From an uncultured Olsenella sp. (GTDB taxonomy: Bacteria > Actinomycetota > Coriobacteriia > Coriobacteriales > Atopobiaceae): a DNA stretch of 64,000 nucleotides. Position 1 is the first letter of the stretch; every line of letters begins with the position of its first letter. Where the stretch lies: assembly GCA_900316105.1 (NCBI GenBank), contig ONBR01000002.1, forward strand, positions 62,001 to 126,000, written 5' to 3'. Below are positions 7,354-15,279 of this stretch, one piece after another. The translations under genes were made by a program, and so were the position numbers. The notes under the pieces were generated by a model. The model saw nothing but the letters and a program-made list of their open reading frames with translations, searched no databases and was not told where the DNA came from.

Positions 7354-7677
7354 CTATAGACCCGCCTCCCACTGACATTGCCTCATGTTCACTCGACCGT
7401 CGGCCAGGAAGCTCACGCCCTCCCCCTCAAGCAAGGCCCGCTGGGCATCAGGTCCGCCAAAGGCGAAGCCTGGAGCCAGCGATCCGTCCTTAAAGACGAC
7501 GCGATGGCAGGGAACGCCGCTCCGCATGCCAGGGCTGGAATGCATGGCAAAACCAACGAACCTGGCCTTGCGGGGCTCGCCCAAGAGGCGGGCGACTTGG
7601 CCGTAGGTGGCGACTCGACCTTCTGGAATCTGCCTCACCACGTCATAGGCACGCTCAAAGAATCCCTGCTCTGCCAT
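7354..7677 (-). CDS. MGMT/Ogt-type DNA-binding domain protein with intact PCHR motif
   Basis: This 107-residue protein corresponds to the C-terminal domain of O6-methylguanine-DNA methyltransferase. Conserved parts are TYGQVARLLGEPRKARFVG (24-42), the alkyl-acceptor motif PCHR (56-59, Cys57) and a LLEGEGV stretch near the end. Alkyltransferase-like proteins of this size often have Trp in place of the Cys. Here the Cys is kept, so transfer of alkyl groups to Cys57 is possible, although the N-terminal domain of full MGMT is missing. The ATG at 7677 has GGAGG 8 nt upstream; a longer in-frame start at 7716 lacks a site. It is divergent from the 55-aa ORF. Confidence 0.85.
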   Translation of the reverse strand: MAEQGFFERAYDVVRQIPEGRVATYGQVARLLGEPRKARFVGFAMHSSPGMRSGVPCHRVVFKDGSLAPGFAFGGPDAQRALLEGEGVSFLADGRVNMRQCQWEAGL

Positions 7678-7736
7678 GCTGGTTACCTCCAGGTTCGCCT
7701 TGTCTGTGTCGCACACAAATGAGTGCTTTACGCCAG

Positions 7737-7754
7737 ACGTTGTATATACAACGT
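7737..7754. promoter_or_regulatory. 18-bp perfect palindrome between divergent genes (operator candidate)
   Basis: ACGTTGTATATACAACGT is a perfect 18-bp palindrome, flanked by CTTTACG (7726-7732) and CGTAAAG (7752-7758), which form an outer inverted repeat. It lies midway between the MGMT start (7677, minus) and the 55-aa ORF (7814, plus). Its shape fits a dimeric repressor site acting on one or both genes; the regulator is unknown. A plus-strand TATAGT (7775-7780) may be the -10 of the small ORF. Confidence 0.5.
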
Positions 7755-7813
7755 AAAGGGCAGTGTTCAGTTGATATAGTCACTCCATCATAAACACCGA
7801 AAGGAGCTCGATT

Positions 7814-7981
7814 ATGTTTAACGTCGCAAGGGTCATGCCTGACAGTCTCTCTGATTACCTGAACGGAAAGCTCGGCGAGTCCGATCCTGGTTTCGTCGGT
7901 GATCCCTTTGCCGGTGAGTTCGTGTCCTTCGTGATCAATCCTCATTCCGGCGAGTACACCGTCATCTCCAAGCAGGCCTAG
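7814..7981 (+). CDS. small hypothetical protein, 55 aa
   Basis: The ORF starts at ATG 7814 with AAAGGAGC just upstream and ends at TAG 7981. The product starts MFNVARVMPDSLSDYLNGKL and ends SGEYTVISKQA. It is acidic, has no Cys, no membrane segment and no signal peptide, and I do not recognise a family. The good ribosome-binding site, codon use like its neighbours and a dedicated upstream region with an 18-bp palindrome argue that it is real. Downstream, a CCGTGCC/GGCACGG hairpin (about 7990-8013) may weakly terminate it, and AGCTAAAT/ATTTAGCT (8037-8057) forms another hairpin just ahead of the tRNA promoter. Confidence 0.65.
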   Translation: MFNVARVMPDSLSDYLNGKLGESDPGFVGDPFAGEFVSFVINPHSGEYTVISKQA

Positions 7982-8056
7982 TGGTGAAATCCGTGCCAGT
8001 TTGAAGGGGCACGGGTTATCGAGATGCTTCGGCTTCAGCTAAATGATGAATTTAGC

Positions 8057-8085
8057 TTGTTGTGTCCGAAACGTTGTGGTAGAGT
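8057..8085 (+). promoter_or_regulatory. promoter of tRNA-Pro
   Basis: TTGTTG (8057-8062) and TAGAGT (8080-8085) are separated by 17 bp and lie about 30 nt upstream of the tRNA. The -35 overlaps the right arm of an 8-bp AGCTAAAT/ATTTAGCT hairpin. Confidence 0.55.
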
Positions 8086-8115
8086 TGCTTCTCGCGTTGA
8101 GAAACGCACACATCT

Positions 8116-8192
<77 letters not shown>

Positions 8193-8202
8193 TGAATTAG
8201 CA

Positions 8203-8232
8203 GGTCACGCACATTGCGTGGCCTTTTTCTTT
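8203..8232 (+). terminator. terminator after tRNA-Pro
   Basis: GGTCACGCA pairs with TGCGTGGCC (one G-T pair) around a 3-nt loop, followed by TTTTTCTTT. The larE gene begins 18 bp later, so larE probably depends on read-through or a promoter inside this short gap. Confidence 0.8.
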
Positions 8233-8250
8233 AGCAAGTGAGGTGCCACT

Positions 8251-9093
8251 ATGACGCAGACAGAGGCAGCGACAGACAAGCGCAGCGTGGACCAGAAGCT
8301 GTCCGACCTGAGGGAGATTCTGCTTGGTCTAGGCTCCGTAGCGGTTGCTCTTTCGGGCGGTGTGGACTCTACCCTACTGGCAAAGGTTGCCCATGACAGC
8401 CTGGGTGACAAGATGGTCGCCATGACCGCACAGACCCACACGACCCCTCACCAGGATGTCCTTGCCACCCAGGAGTTCTGCCGCGCAGAGGGCATAGAGC
8501 AGGTCCTCCTCCATTACGACGAGCTGGAGATTCCGGGCTTTGCCGACAACCCCACCAACCGATGCTACCTGTGCAAGAAGGAGCTCTTTTCCCGTATGGG
8601 AGATGCCTGCAGGGAGCGTGGAATAGAGCACCTTGCCGAGGGGTCGAACCTGGACGACGAGGGCGACTACAGGCCTGGCCTCCAGGCAGTGGCCGAGGTC
8701 CATGCGGCCAGCCCCTTGCGTCAGGCGGGCCTTCACAAGCAGGACATCCGCGATATCAGTCACATGCTGGGACTCAAGACCTGGGACAAGCCGGCGGCGG
8801 CCTGCCTGTCCTCGCGCTTTCCCTACTGGCACAAGATCACGGTGGAGAAACTCGAGGCCATCGACCATGCCGAGGACTTCCTGCGCGACCTGGGCTTTGG
8901 CCAGTGCAGGGTCCGCGTTCACGAGAACGTGGCCAGAATCGAGGTCGAAGCTGGCGAGGTCGCCCGTCTGGCCTCACCGGAGATTCGTGGTCGGGTGAGC
9001 GAGCGCCTGCACGAGCTGGGATTCACCTACGTGACGGTGGACCTGGACGGGTTCAAGTCGGGATCGATGAATGCCGTGCTCAAGGACAAGTAA
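8251..9093 (+). CDS. larE: LarE, ATP-dependent sacrificial sulfur transferase for the NPN cofactor
   Basis: This 280-residue PP-loop ATP pyrophosphatase has the P-loop SGGVDS at 35-40. Cys185, in AACLSSRFPY, lines up with Cys176 of Lactobacillus plantarum LarE, which gives up its own sulfur to the cofactor precursor and becomes dehydroalanine, one turnover per protein. Further Cys residues (NRCYLCKK, 105 and 108) could allow a [4Fe-4S]-type variant, but the Cys176-type residue is clear. LarE converts pyridinium-3,5-biscarboxylate mononucleotide to the bisthiocarboxylate, the middle step of nickel-pincer cofactor synthesis. larC and larB lie next door in alternating orientation. A terminator follows directly. 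Confidence 0.93.
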   Translation: MTQTEAATDKRSVDQKLSDLREILLGLGSVAVALSGGVDSTLLAKVAHDSLGDKMVAMTAQTHTTPHQDVLATQEFCRAEGIEQVLLHYDELEIPGFADNPTNRCYLCKKELFSRMGDACRERGIEHLAEGSNLDDEGDYRPGLQAVAEVHAASPLRQAGLHKQDIRDISHMLGLKTWDKPAAACLSSRFPYWHKITVEKLEAIDHAEDFLRDLGFGQCRVRVHENVARIEVEAGEVARLASPEIRGRVSERLHELGFTYVTVDLDGFKSGSMNAVLKDK

Positions 9094-9098
9094 GGAAG

Positions 9099-9130
9099 AA
9101 GGCCCGCGGGGACGCGGGCCTTTCGGTTTT
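9099..9130 (+). terminator. terminator after larE
   Basis: AAGGCCCGCG pairs perfectly with CGCGGGCCTT around GGGA, followed by TCGGTTTTT on the plus strand. Opposite-strand read-out (CTTCTTCC) is weaker, but it may also stop larC transcription arriving from the right. Confidence 0.8.
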
Positions 9131-9172
9131 TGATTGCATTCGGCCTTCGCGAGCTTCGCTTGTGCTCGTGAG

Positions 9173-10507
9173 CTATTCGGTAGCAGCTTCCATGGTGGCA
9201 CGAAAGGCATCCTGGTAGGAGACGCCGGCCTGCCTGGCCAGGGACGAGACCGCCTCATACTCCGGGTAGGCGCGCTTTTGACCTGTGGGAAGGGTGGCGA
9301 CCTTTACGCGGGAGGGTCCGATCTGGGTCTGGACGTCCTGCTCGCGTCTGGGCAGGGCCGTCCTGTCCACCTGGACGCGGCGGATGCCTATGGTCGTGGT
9401 ATCCATGAATAGAACGCGCTCTATGGCATCGATTCGGCCAGCATCGCAAAGGACCTGGACCTGGTAGCCGGGACGGCCCTTCTTCATGAATACGGGCAGG
9501 TAGTGGGCCTCGCGAGCTCCTTCCTGAAAGAGAAGGTCCATAACGTGGCCGAGGGCCTCACCGGTGACGTCGTCCATCTCGGTCTCGAGTTTGTAGAGGC
9601 CAGACTCGGCTTTTGAGCTGGCGTGGTCCTTCGTGGCTTGGGGGTGTGACTCTGCGGGCTCTATGACCATGGCGCGGACGGTGCTGACGGGCTGGTAGTC
9701 CCTCTTGCCCGAGCCAGTGCCCACTGCCTTGATGCGGTAGCTGGCCGGCAGTTCGTCGGTCGTTCGAATGGCGGCGGCGATGGCGGCGCCCGTGGGGGTG
9801 ACGAACTCGCCCTGTCTGTGCAGGTGGCTCAGGACAAGGTCGTGAGCTGAGACAATGTTTGCGACCGCGGGAACGGGTACTGGCAGGACTCCGTGTGCGC
9901 AACGGACGCGGCCCTCTCCCTCTGCCAATGGCGAGACCACACAGTCGTTGACGTCCAGGTCATCAAGGCAGTAGGCTGCCGAAACCACGTCCACAATGGA
10001 GTCGACGGCACCGACTTCGTGGAAGTGGACGTCCTCTACGGGGACGCCATGGGCCTTGCTCTCGGCTTCGGCAACGATGGCAAAGATGCGCTTGGCTAGC
10101 TTGCGGGCACGGGGCGCAAGGTCGGCGGCGTCTAGGATCTGGAGGATGTCGGCGTAGGTACGGTGCTCGTGATGGTGATGATGGCCCACCTGATCGTGAT
10201 GATCATGCCCGTGGTCGTGATGATGGTGGTCGTGGTCGTGGGACTCCGCGGCATCGTCCAAGTGGTCGTAGAGATAGGCCATGTCGTGGTCATGGGAGTG
10301 ATGGGCCTCGTCCAGGAGGACGTCGAAGTCGCAGCAGTCCAGGCCGCTCACGAGTTTGCGGGAGACTTTGACCTGGTAGCCACCCAGATGCAGACTGTCG
10401 AGGGCGCGGCGGAGGCCATCCTCGTTTGCACCCAGGTCGATGAGGGCACCTACGACCATATCGCCGCTGATGCCACTGTCACACTGAAGGTAGAGGGTCT
10501 TTCCCAT
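9173..10507 (-). CDS. larC: LarC, nickel-insertion protein for the NPN cofactor
   Basis: This 444-residue CTP-dependent cyclometallase inserts nickel into the bisthiocarboxylate mononucleotide to finish the nickel-pincer cofactor. The N-terminus (MGKTLYLQCDSGISGDMVVGAL) is typical. A histidine/aspartate-rich segment at about 69-116, with runs of 4-5 His, fits nickel binding or storage. The C-terminal catalytic part contains ETEMDDVTGE. In L. plantarum larC is read as larC1/larC2 by ribosomal frameshifting; here it is one continuous frame. The ATG at 10507 has AAGGAG 6 nt upstream; upstream in-frame codons are rejected. It is divergent from larB and convergent with larE. Confidence 0.93.
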   Translation of the reverse strand: MGKTLYLQCDSGISGDMVVGALIDLGANEDGLRRALDSLHLGGYQVKVSRKLVSGLDCCDFDVLLDEAHHSHDHDMAYLYDHLDDAAESHDHDHHHHDHGHDHHDQVGHHHHHEHRTYADILQILDAADLAPRARKLAKRIFAIVAEAESKAHGVPVEDVHFHEVGAVDSIVDVVSAAYCLDDLDVNDCVVSPLAEGEGRVRCAHGVLPVPVPAVANIVSAHDLVLSHLHRQGEFVTPTGAAIAAAIRTTDELPASYRIKAVGTGSGKRDYQPVSTVRAMVIEPAESHPQATKDHASSKAESGLYKLETEMDDVTGEALGHVMDLLFQEGAREAHYLPVFMKKGRPGYQVQVLCDAGRIDAIERVLFMDTTTIGIRRVQVDRTALPRREQDVQTQIGPSRVKVATLPTGQKRAYPEYEAVSSLARQAGVSYQDAFRATMEAATE

Positions 10508-10661
10508 GCCGACTCCTTTGCCGCGAAATGATGTCTGCAAAGATGATAGCGCTTGGGTTGCCTGTGGGGCTCCGGTGCCCAATGAGTCAGCTAGGATGTA
10601 ACTTGCTTTGCGATTGATCCGCTTGAGGGTAGCCCCCAAGTGGTGCTGGCGGGAGATGGCT

Positions 10662-11444
10662 ATGGAGAGGTCGGAGCTTCAGGAACTGTTCGAAGGAGTC
10701 GCAAGGGGCGAGGTCGCGCCTGCCGAGGCCACGGCGCGTGTTGCGTCGGGCGAGCTCGAGGGCTTCGTCGACCTTGGCTTTGCAAAGCCAGACCTCCAAC
10801 GTGGGGTCCGACAGGGGGTAAGCGAGGTCATCTATGGTGCCGGCAAGAGCGCCGAGCAGATTTGCGCCATAGTGGACGCCCTCCTGGACGGTGGGGAGGA
10901 ACGCATCCTCGTCACACGCGTCGACGAGGCCAAGGCCTATGCTCTGGAGGCCCACCTTGCCGAGGGCGACCACGCGGGTCTGCCCTTCGAGTACCATCCT
11001 GACGCTCGCCTTGCCCTGCTGGGCGGCCTTCCTCCCGTAACGGGTAATGGCTACGTGGCCATCTGCTGCGCGGGCACGAGCGACCTCTACTGCGCAGAGG
11101 AGGCCGCCCTGACGGCTCGGATGATGGGAAGCAGGGTCGTTAGACTCTACGACGTGGGCGTAGCGGGGATTCATAGGCTCCTGGCCCATGTGGAGGAGAT
11201 TCAAAACGCCACAGCCATCGTTGCCATTGCCGGCATGGAGGGTGCCCTGGCTAGCGTTGTGGGTGGTCTTGCCGCCTGTCCCGTGATAGCTTGCCCCACC
11301 AGCGTGGGCTACGGGGCCTCCTTTGGTGGGGTGGCGGCCCTTCTTGCCATGCTGAACTCCTGCGCTAGCGGGGTCAGCGTGGTCAACATCGACAACGGCT
11401 TTGGCGCTGGCTACCAGGCGGCCCTCATTGACCATCCCCGCTGA
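10662..11444 (+). CDS. larB: LarB, pyridinium-3,5-biscarboxylic acid mononucleotide synthase
   Basis: This 260-residue protein has a PurE-like C-terminal domain (GNGYVAICCAGTSDLYCAEE, then PTSVGYGASFGG). LarB carboxylates nicotinic acid adenine dinucleotide and hydrolyses the phosphoanhydride, starting nickel-pincer cofactor synthesis. ATG 10662 is chosen because GGGAG sits 6 nt upstream; an ATG two codons earlier touches that site. Upstream, CTTGAGGG-TAGC-CCCCAAG (10622-10641) forms a hairpin like the core of the REP-type palindromes in this window. larA, the lactate racemase that uses the cofactor, is not in the window. Confidence 0.92.
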   Translation: MERSELQELFEGVARGEVAPAEATARVASGELEGFVDLGFAKPDLQRGVRQGVSEVIYGAGKSAEQICAIVDALLDGGEERILVTRVDEAKAYALEAHLAEGDHAGLPFEYHPDARLALLGGLPPVTGNGYVAICCAGTSDLYCAEEAALTARMMGSRVVRLYDVGVAGIHRLLAHVEEIQNATAIVAIAGMEGALASVVGGLAACPVIACPTSVGYGASFGGVAALLAMLNSCASGVSVVNIDNGFGAGYQAALIDHPR

Positions 11445-11469
11445 GGGTATTTAGCGGTTGTATAGCAGG

Positions 11470-11500
11470 TGTGTCGCAGGGGGCTACCCCCTTCGTCACA
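11470..11500. repeat. REP-like palindrome over the end of the ABC exporter gene
   Basis: TGTGTCGCAGGGGG-CTA-CCCCCTTCGTCACA is an imperfect palindrome between the convergent larB and ABC genes. The TGA stop of the ABC gene (11496-11498) is inside its right arm. The same core, GTCGCAGGGG..TAGC..CCCCTGCGAC, recurs at 17.2 kb. It may double as a bidirectional terminator. Confidence 0.65.
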
Positions 11501-13376
11501 CGTCTCTGGCGAACTGGGACTTGTAGAGGTCGGCGTAAAAGCCACCCTTGGCAAGGAGCCCCTCGTGGCTGCCGGTCTCGATGACCTTGCCGTCCTTCAT
11601 GACAACGATGCAGTCCGCTCCCTTGATGGTGGAGAGCCTGTGGGCCACGACCAGGGAGGTCCTGCCCTCCATCATGCGGTCAAAGGCGTCCTGGACTTGG
11701 AGCTCGGTTCGGGTGTCGATGGAGCTTGTGGCCTCGTCGAGCAAGAGGACCGCCGGGTCCTGGAGCATGACGCGGGCTATGCAGAGGAGCTGGCGCTGTC
11801 CAGCGGAGAGAAGGTCACTGGGCCCGCCAACCACGGTATCGTAGCCCTTGGGCAGCTGGATGATGAACTTGTGGGCGTGGGCTCTCTTTGCCGCCTCCTC
11901 CACCTGAGCGTCAGTGGCGTCAGGTACGCCGTAGCGGATGTTGTCACGAATCGTCCCCTCAAAGAGCCAGGTGTCCTGGAGGACCATGCCAAAGGCCGAG
12001 CGCAGACTTTGTCGCGTCAGCCGCCTTGTGTCGACCCCGTCGAGCTCGATGGTACCCCCGTCCACCTCGTAGAAGCGTAGGAGGAGGTTGATCAGGGTCG
12101 TCTTTCCGCAGCCGGTGGGTCCCACCAGGGCATAGCGCTGGCCTGGCTTGATGTGGAGGTTGATGTCCTGCAGCAGGGGCTTGTCCTTTGTATAGGAGAA
12201 GCACACGTGGCTCAGATCCAACTGGCCCTGTGGTGCAGGAAGTTCCTGGGCATCCGCTGGGTCAGCTTCCTCCGTCGGGGCATCCAGCAGGGCGAAGAGC
12301 CTACGAGCCGATGCGAAGGCGGCCTGGACTTGGGTGACCACGGAGGAGATCTCGTTGAAGGGCTTCATGTATTGGTTGGTGTAGGAGAGGAAGGACTGGA
12401 CCTGGCCGATGGTCAGGACTGATGGCCAGCCGCCGATCACACAGGCGCAGCCCACGACGGCAACCGTCGCATAGGTGATGTTGTTGACCAGGCGGGTTGA
12501 GGGGTTAGTGAGCGAGGAGACGAACTGAGCCCTCTCCCCCGCCACATAGAGTCGCTGGTTGATCTGGCGAAAGCCTTCCTTGACCAGATCCTCCTGGGCA
12601 AAGACAGAGACGAGCTCCTGGCTGGCCATCATCTCGTCCGCATAGCCGCCAAGCTCTCCCTGTATGGCCTGCTGGTCCGAAAAGCTCTGCGCCGAATGAC
12701 GGGCAATCTGCGTGGAAACGAGGATGGAGGCAGGGGTGAGGACCAGGACCACCAGGGCGACGGGGACGGAGATGGACAGCATGAAGACGATCGTGACCAC
12801 TATGGTCATCACACCGTTGAGGAGCTGGGTGAATCCCTGGAGGAGGCCCTGCCCGACGGCATCCACGTCGTTGATCACACGGGACATCAGATCGCCATGG
12901 GAATGAGAGTCCACAAAGGAGAGGGACAGGACGTTGAAGCGTCCGTAGGCCTCGTTGCGGAGGTCGCGGGAGGCCAGGTAGGCAAGCCGATTCGTCCAGT
13001 AGAGGGAAATCCACTGGCTGGCGGCGGCGCCTATGACCACGATGGCAAGCTCCTGGAGCAGTGGAAGAAGCCCCTGAAAGTCCACCTTTCCGGCGCCAAT
13101 CATGCAGTCGATGGCACGACCGATGAGGATGGGTGCGTAGAGCTGGAGGAAGACCGAGAGGGCCGCCGTAATGAAGGCGACGACAAGCATTGCCAGATGA
13201 GGCCTTACATAGCCCATGGCCCTGGAGAGGACCTGACTGGTGCTGAGCTTGCTGGGCTCCAGAATCTGGTCGAAGGAGCCGTCGGGTCGGCCGACTGAGT
13301 CAGCTTCCGTAGCTGCTCCGCGAATGTTTGAGGTAACCGCTGATGCGGATGCCGATGCTGCGTAGGGATTGGTCAT
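11496..13376 (-). CDS. ABC exporter subunit with the catalytically complete ATP site (heterodimer partner)
   Basis: This 626-residue type IV ABC exporter half has a six-helix membrane domain at about residues 65-350 and an ATPase domain after it, with Walker A GPTGCGKTT, Walker B LLLDEATSS (catalytic Glu present) and H-loop VVAHRLST. Its signature motif is LSAGQ instead of LSGGQ. The preceding gene has the complementary defects, so together they form a BmrCD/TM287-288-like heterodimer in which only one site hydrolyses ATP well. The substrate is unknown (drug, lipid or peptide). Its ATG overlaps the upstream TAA as TAATG; a longer in-frame start inside that gene is rejected. The poorly conserved first 50 residues are probably cytosolic. 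Confidence 0.92.
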   Translation of the reverse strand: MTNPYAASASASAVTSNIRGAATEADSVGRPDGSFDQILEPSKLSTSQVLSRAMGYVRPHLAMLVVAFITAALSVFLQLYAPILIGRAIDCMIGAGKVDFQGLLPLLQELAIVVIGAAASQWISLYWTNRLAYLASRDLRNEAYGRFNVLSLSFVDSHSHGDLMSRVINDVDAVGQGLLQGFTQLLNGVMTIVVTIVFMLSISVPVALVVLVLTPASILVSTQIARHSAQSFSDQQAIQGELGGYADEMMASQELVSVFAQEDLVKEGFRQINQRLYVAGERAQFVSSLTNPSTRLVNNITYATVAVVGCACVIGGWPSVLTIGQVQSFLSYTNQYMKPFNEISSVVTQVQAAFASARRLFALLDAPTEEADPADAQELPAPQGQLDLSHVCFSYTKDKPLLQDINLHIKPGQRYALVGPTGCGKTTLINLLLRFYEVDGGTIELDGVDTRRLTRQSLRSAFGMVLQDTWLFEGTIRDNIRYGVPDATDAQVEEAAKRAHAHKFIIQLPKGYDTVVGGPSDLLSAGQRQLLCIARVMLQDPAVLLLDEATSSIDTRTELQVQDAFDRMMEGRTSLVVAHRLSTIKGADCIVVMKDGKVIETGSHEGLLAKGGFYADLYKSQFARDV

Positions 13377-15112
13377 TATGCCGACAGCTCCTCGGGCGAA
13401 AGCTGTGAAAGACAAATTTCTTGGTAGAGCGGACAGGTCTTCAGAAGGTCCTGGTGACTTCCCAGGCCAACCATGGAGCCATGGTCAAGGACCAGGATAA
13501 GGTCTGCCTGCATCACGGCTGAGACGCGCTGCGAGATGATGACCGAAGTCATGCTGCCCCTCAAGCCGTGCAGGGCTCGGCGGAGGCGGGCGTCGGTCTT
13601 GAAGTCCAGGGCCGAGGCGGAGTCGTCCAGCACTATCAGAGCGGGGGTCTTTACCAGGGCTCGGGCAATGGTCAGGCGTTGGCGCTGACCACCAGAGAAG
13701 TTCTTTCCCCCAGCCTCGACTGGCTCGTCCAGAAGACCGGTCTTCTTCGAGACGAACTCAGATGCCTGGGCCAGGTCGAGGGCCTTCCAGAGGTCCTCGT
13801 CCGCGGCGGTTGGGTCGCGCCAGGTCAGATTGGAACGGATGGTACCCGTGACCAGGGAGGCCTTCTGGGGAACCAGGGAGACGAGGCTGCGGAGCTGCTC
13901 GAAGGGATAGTCGCGCACGTCGTGGCCAAGGACCTTGACCTCTCCCCTGCTGGCGTCATAGAGGCGGGGCAGCAGCTTTGCCAGGGTGGACTTGCCAGAA
14001 CCGGTGCCGCCTATGATTCCCAGGGTCTGCCCTTGGAGCAGGGTCAGACTGACCCCCTCCAGCGAGGGCAGGGATGCCCCCTCGTAGCTGAAGGAGACAT
14101 TGTTGAGCTCTAGGGCAGGCGCGTCTTTTGCGAGGAGAAGGGGCATGTTCTCTTCGTCCGTGACCGTGGGCGTCGTCTCCAGGACCTCCAGGATGCGCTG
14201 GCCTGATGCGGTGCCGCGATTGAAGAGGATGGCCAGGTTGGCCACGTACACGATGGCGATGAGGGTCTGGCTCATGTAGTTCACGAAGGCCATGACCTGT
14301 CCCTGAGAGAGACCTCCGACATCGATGCGAAGGGCCCCGGACCAGAGAATGGCCACGATGCCCAGGTTCATCACAAGGAAGGTCATGGGCGAAAGTAGGG
14401 CCGAGTACCTTCCCACGTCGATGGCGATGCTGGTCAGCTCGTCCGAGGCCTTGTCGAATCGTGCCTCCTCGCACTGTTCGCGACGGAAGGCACGGATAAC
14501 GCGGACGCCCGAAAGCGCCTCGCGCGTGATGTTGCTCACCTGGTCGAGCTTTTCCTGCATGGAGCGGAAGAAGGGAATGGACCTCGAGGTCACAAACGAA
14601 AATACGGCCGTGATGGCCGGGACGCAGACCAGAAAGACGACCCCGAGCTTGAGGTCGATGAGGCAGGCGGCTATGACCGAGCCGAGCGCGATGAAGGGGA
14701 AGCGTATGAGCTGGCGTATGCCCATGGCAATGGCCACTTGGACCTGGTTCACGTCATTGGTGGTACGTGTGACCAGGGAGGGCGCACCGAAACGGTCCAT
14801 CTCTGCAGCGGAAAAGAACATGACTTTGTCCATGAGGGCGTTTCGCATGTCGGTGCCCGCGCCCTGGGCCACGAGGGCTGCCATCTTTTGGCATATCAGG
14901 GTGAAACTGTAGCCGACGGCGGCGAAGAGGACCAGGGTCAGGCCGGAGCGAATGACGTAGCTGGTGTCCCTGCCACCCACGCCGACATCGATCATGGAGG
15001 CGACGATCAGCGGCGTGACGAGGTCGAATATGACCTCGACGATCTTGCAGGAAATGCCAAAGATTATCTTTGCCCTATAGGGAGCGAGGAAGCGGCGAAG
15101 AAGCTTGCGCAT
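13376..15112 (-). CDS. ABC exporter subunit with degenerate ATP site (heterodimer partner)
   Basis: This 578-residue ABC exporter half starts MRKLLRRFLAPYRAKIIFG and has six membrane helices up to about residue 300. The ATPase domain has Walker A GGTGSGKST (369-377) and signature FSGGQ (472-476). Walker B reads IVLDDSAS, with Asp497 where the catalytic Glu should be, and the switch reads IISQR, with Gln528 instead of His. These two changes mark the non-hydrolysing site of heterodimeric exporters. It is the first gene of a two-gene unit, overlapping its partner by one base. Upstream, the 167-bp gap holds a long hairpin at 15206-15256. Confidence 0.93.
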   Translation of the reverse strand: MRKLLRRFLAPYRAKIIFGISCKIVEVIFDLVTPLIVASMIDVGVGGRDTSYVIRSGLTLVLFAAVGYSFTLICQKMAALVAQGAGTDMRNALMDKVMFFSAAEMDRFGAPSLVTRTTNDVNQVQVAIAMGIRQLIRFPFIALGSVIAACLIDLKLGVVFLVCVPAITAVFSFVTSRSIPFFRSMQEKLDQVSNITREALSGVRVIRAFRREQCEEARFDKASDELTSIAIDVGRYSALLSPMTFLVMNLGIVAILWSGALRIDVGGLSQGQVMAFVNYMSQTLIAIVYVANLAILFNRGTASGQRILEVLETTPTVTDEENMPLLLAKDAPALELNNVSFSYEGASLPSLEGVSLTLLQGQTLGIIGGTGSGKSTLAKLLPRLYDASRGEVKVLGHDVRDYPFEQLRSLVSLVPQKASLVTGTIRSNLTWRDPTAADEDLWKALDLAQASEFVSKKTGLLDEPVEAGGKNFSGGQRQRLTIARALVKTPALIVLDDSASALDFKTDARLRRALHGLRGSMTSVIISQRVSAVMQADLILVLDHGSMVGLGSHQDLLKTCPLYQEICLSQLSPEELSA

Positions 15113-15205
15113 GTAGAGGGGCCAATCGACGAACGATGTGATTTTGTTCGCGTACGATTATTCCACCGAGGCGAGGCGGACACCAATACATTTACGGAGG
15201 CTTTC

Positions 15206-15256
15206 CCATACGCTGAGGCTATGGGCGGCCGGGGTGGCCTTAGGCTCAGCGTATGG
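15206..15256 (-). repeat. 12-bp perfect inverted repeat between ABC genes
   Basis: CCATACGCTGAG (15206-15217) pairs perfectly with CTCAGCGTATGG (15245-15256), and the 27-nt centre is itself GC-rich and partly self-complementary. It lies downstream of the Uup-like gene. No T-tract follows on either strand, so it is either an imperfect terminator or a site bound by protein. Confidence 0.5.
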
Positions 15257-15279
15257 CTTGTCCGGTCGATTGGGCTGCG

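Noticed and set aside
10163-10531. Plus-strand frame rich in Met/Val opposite larC
   Set aside because: It is the antisense of the His-rich codon run (CAC/CAT read as GTG/ATG) and has no start signal.
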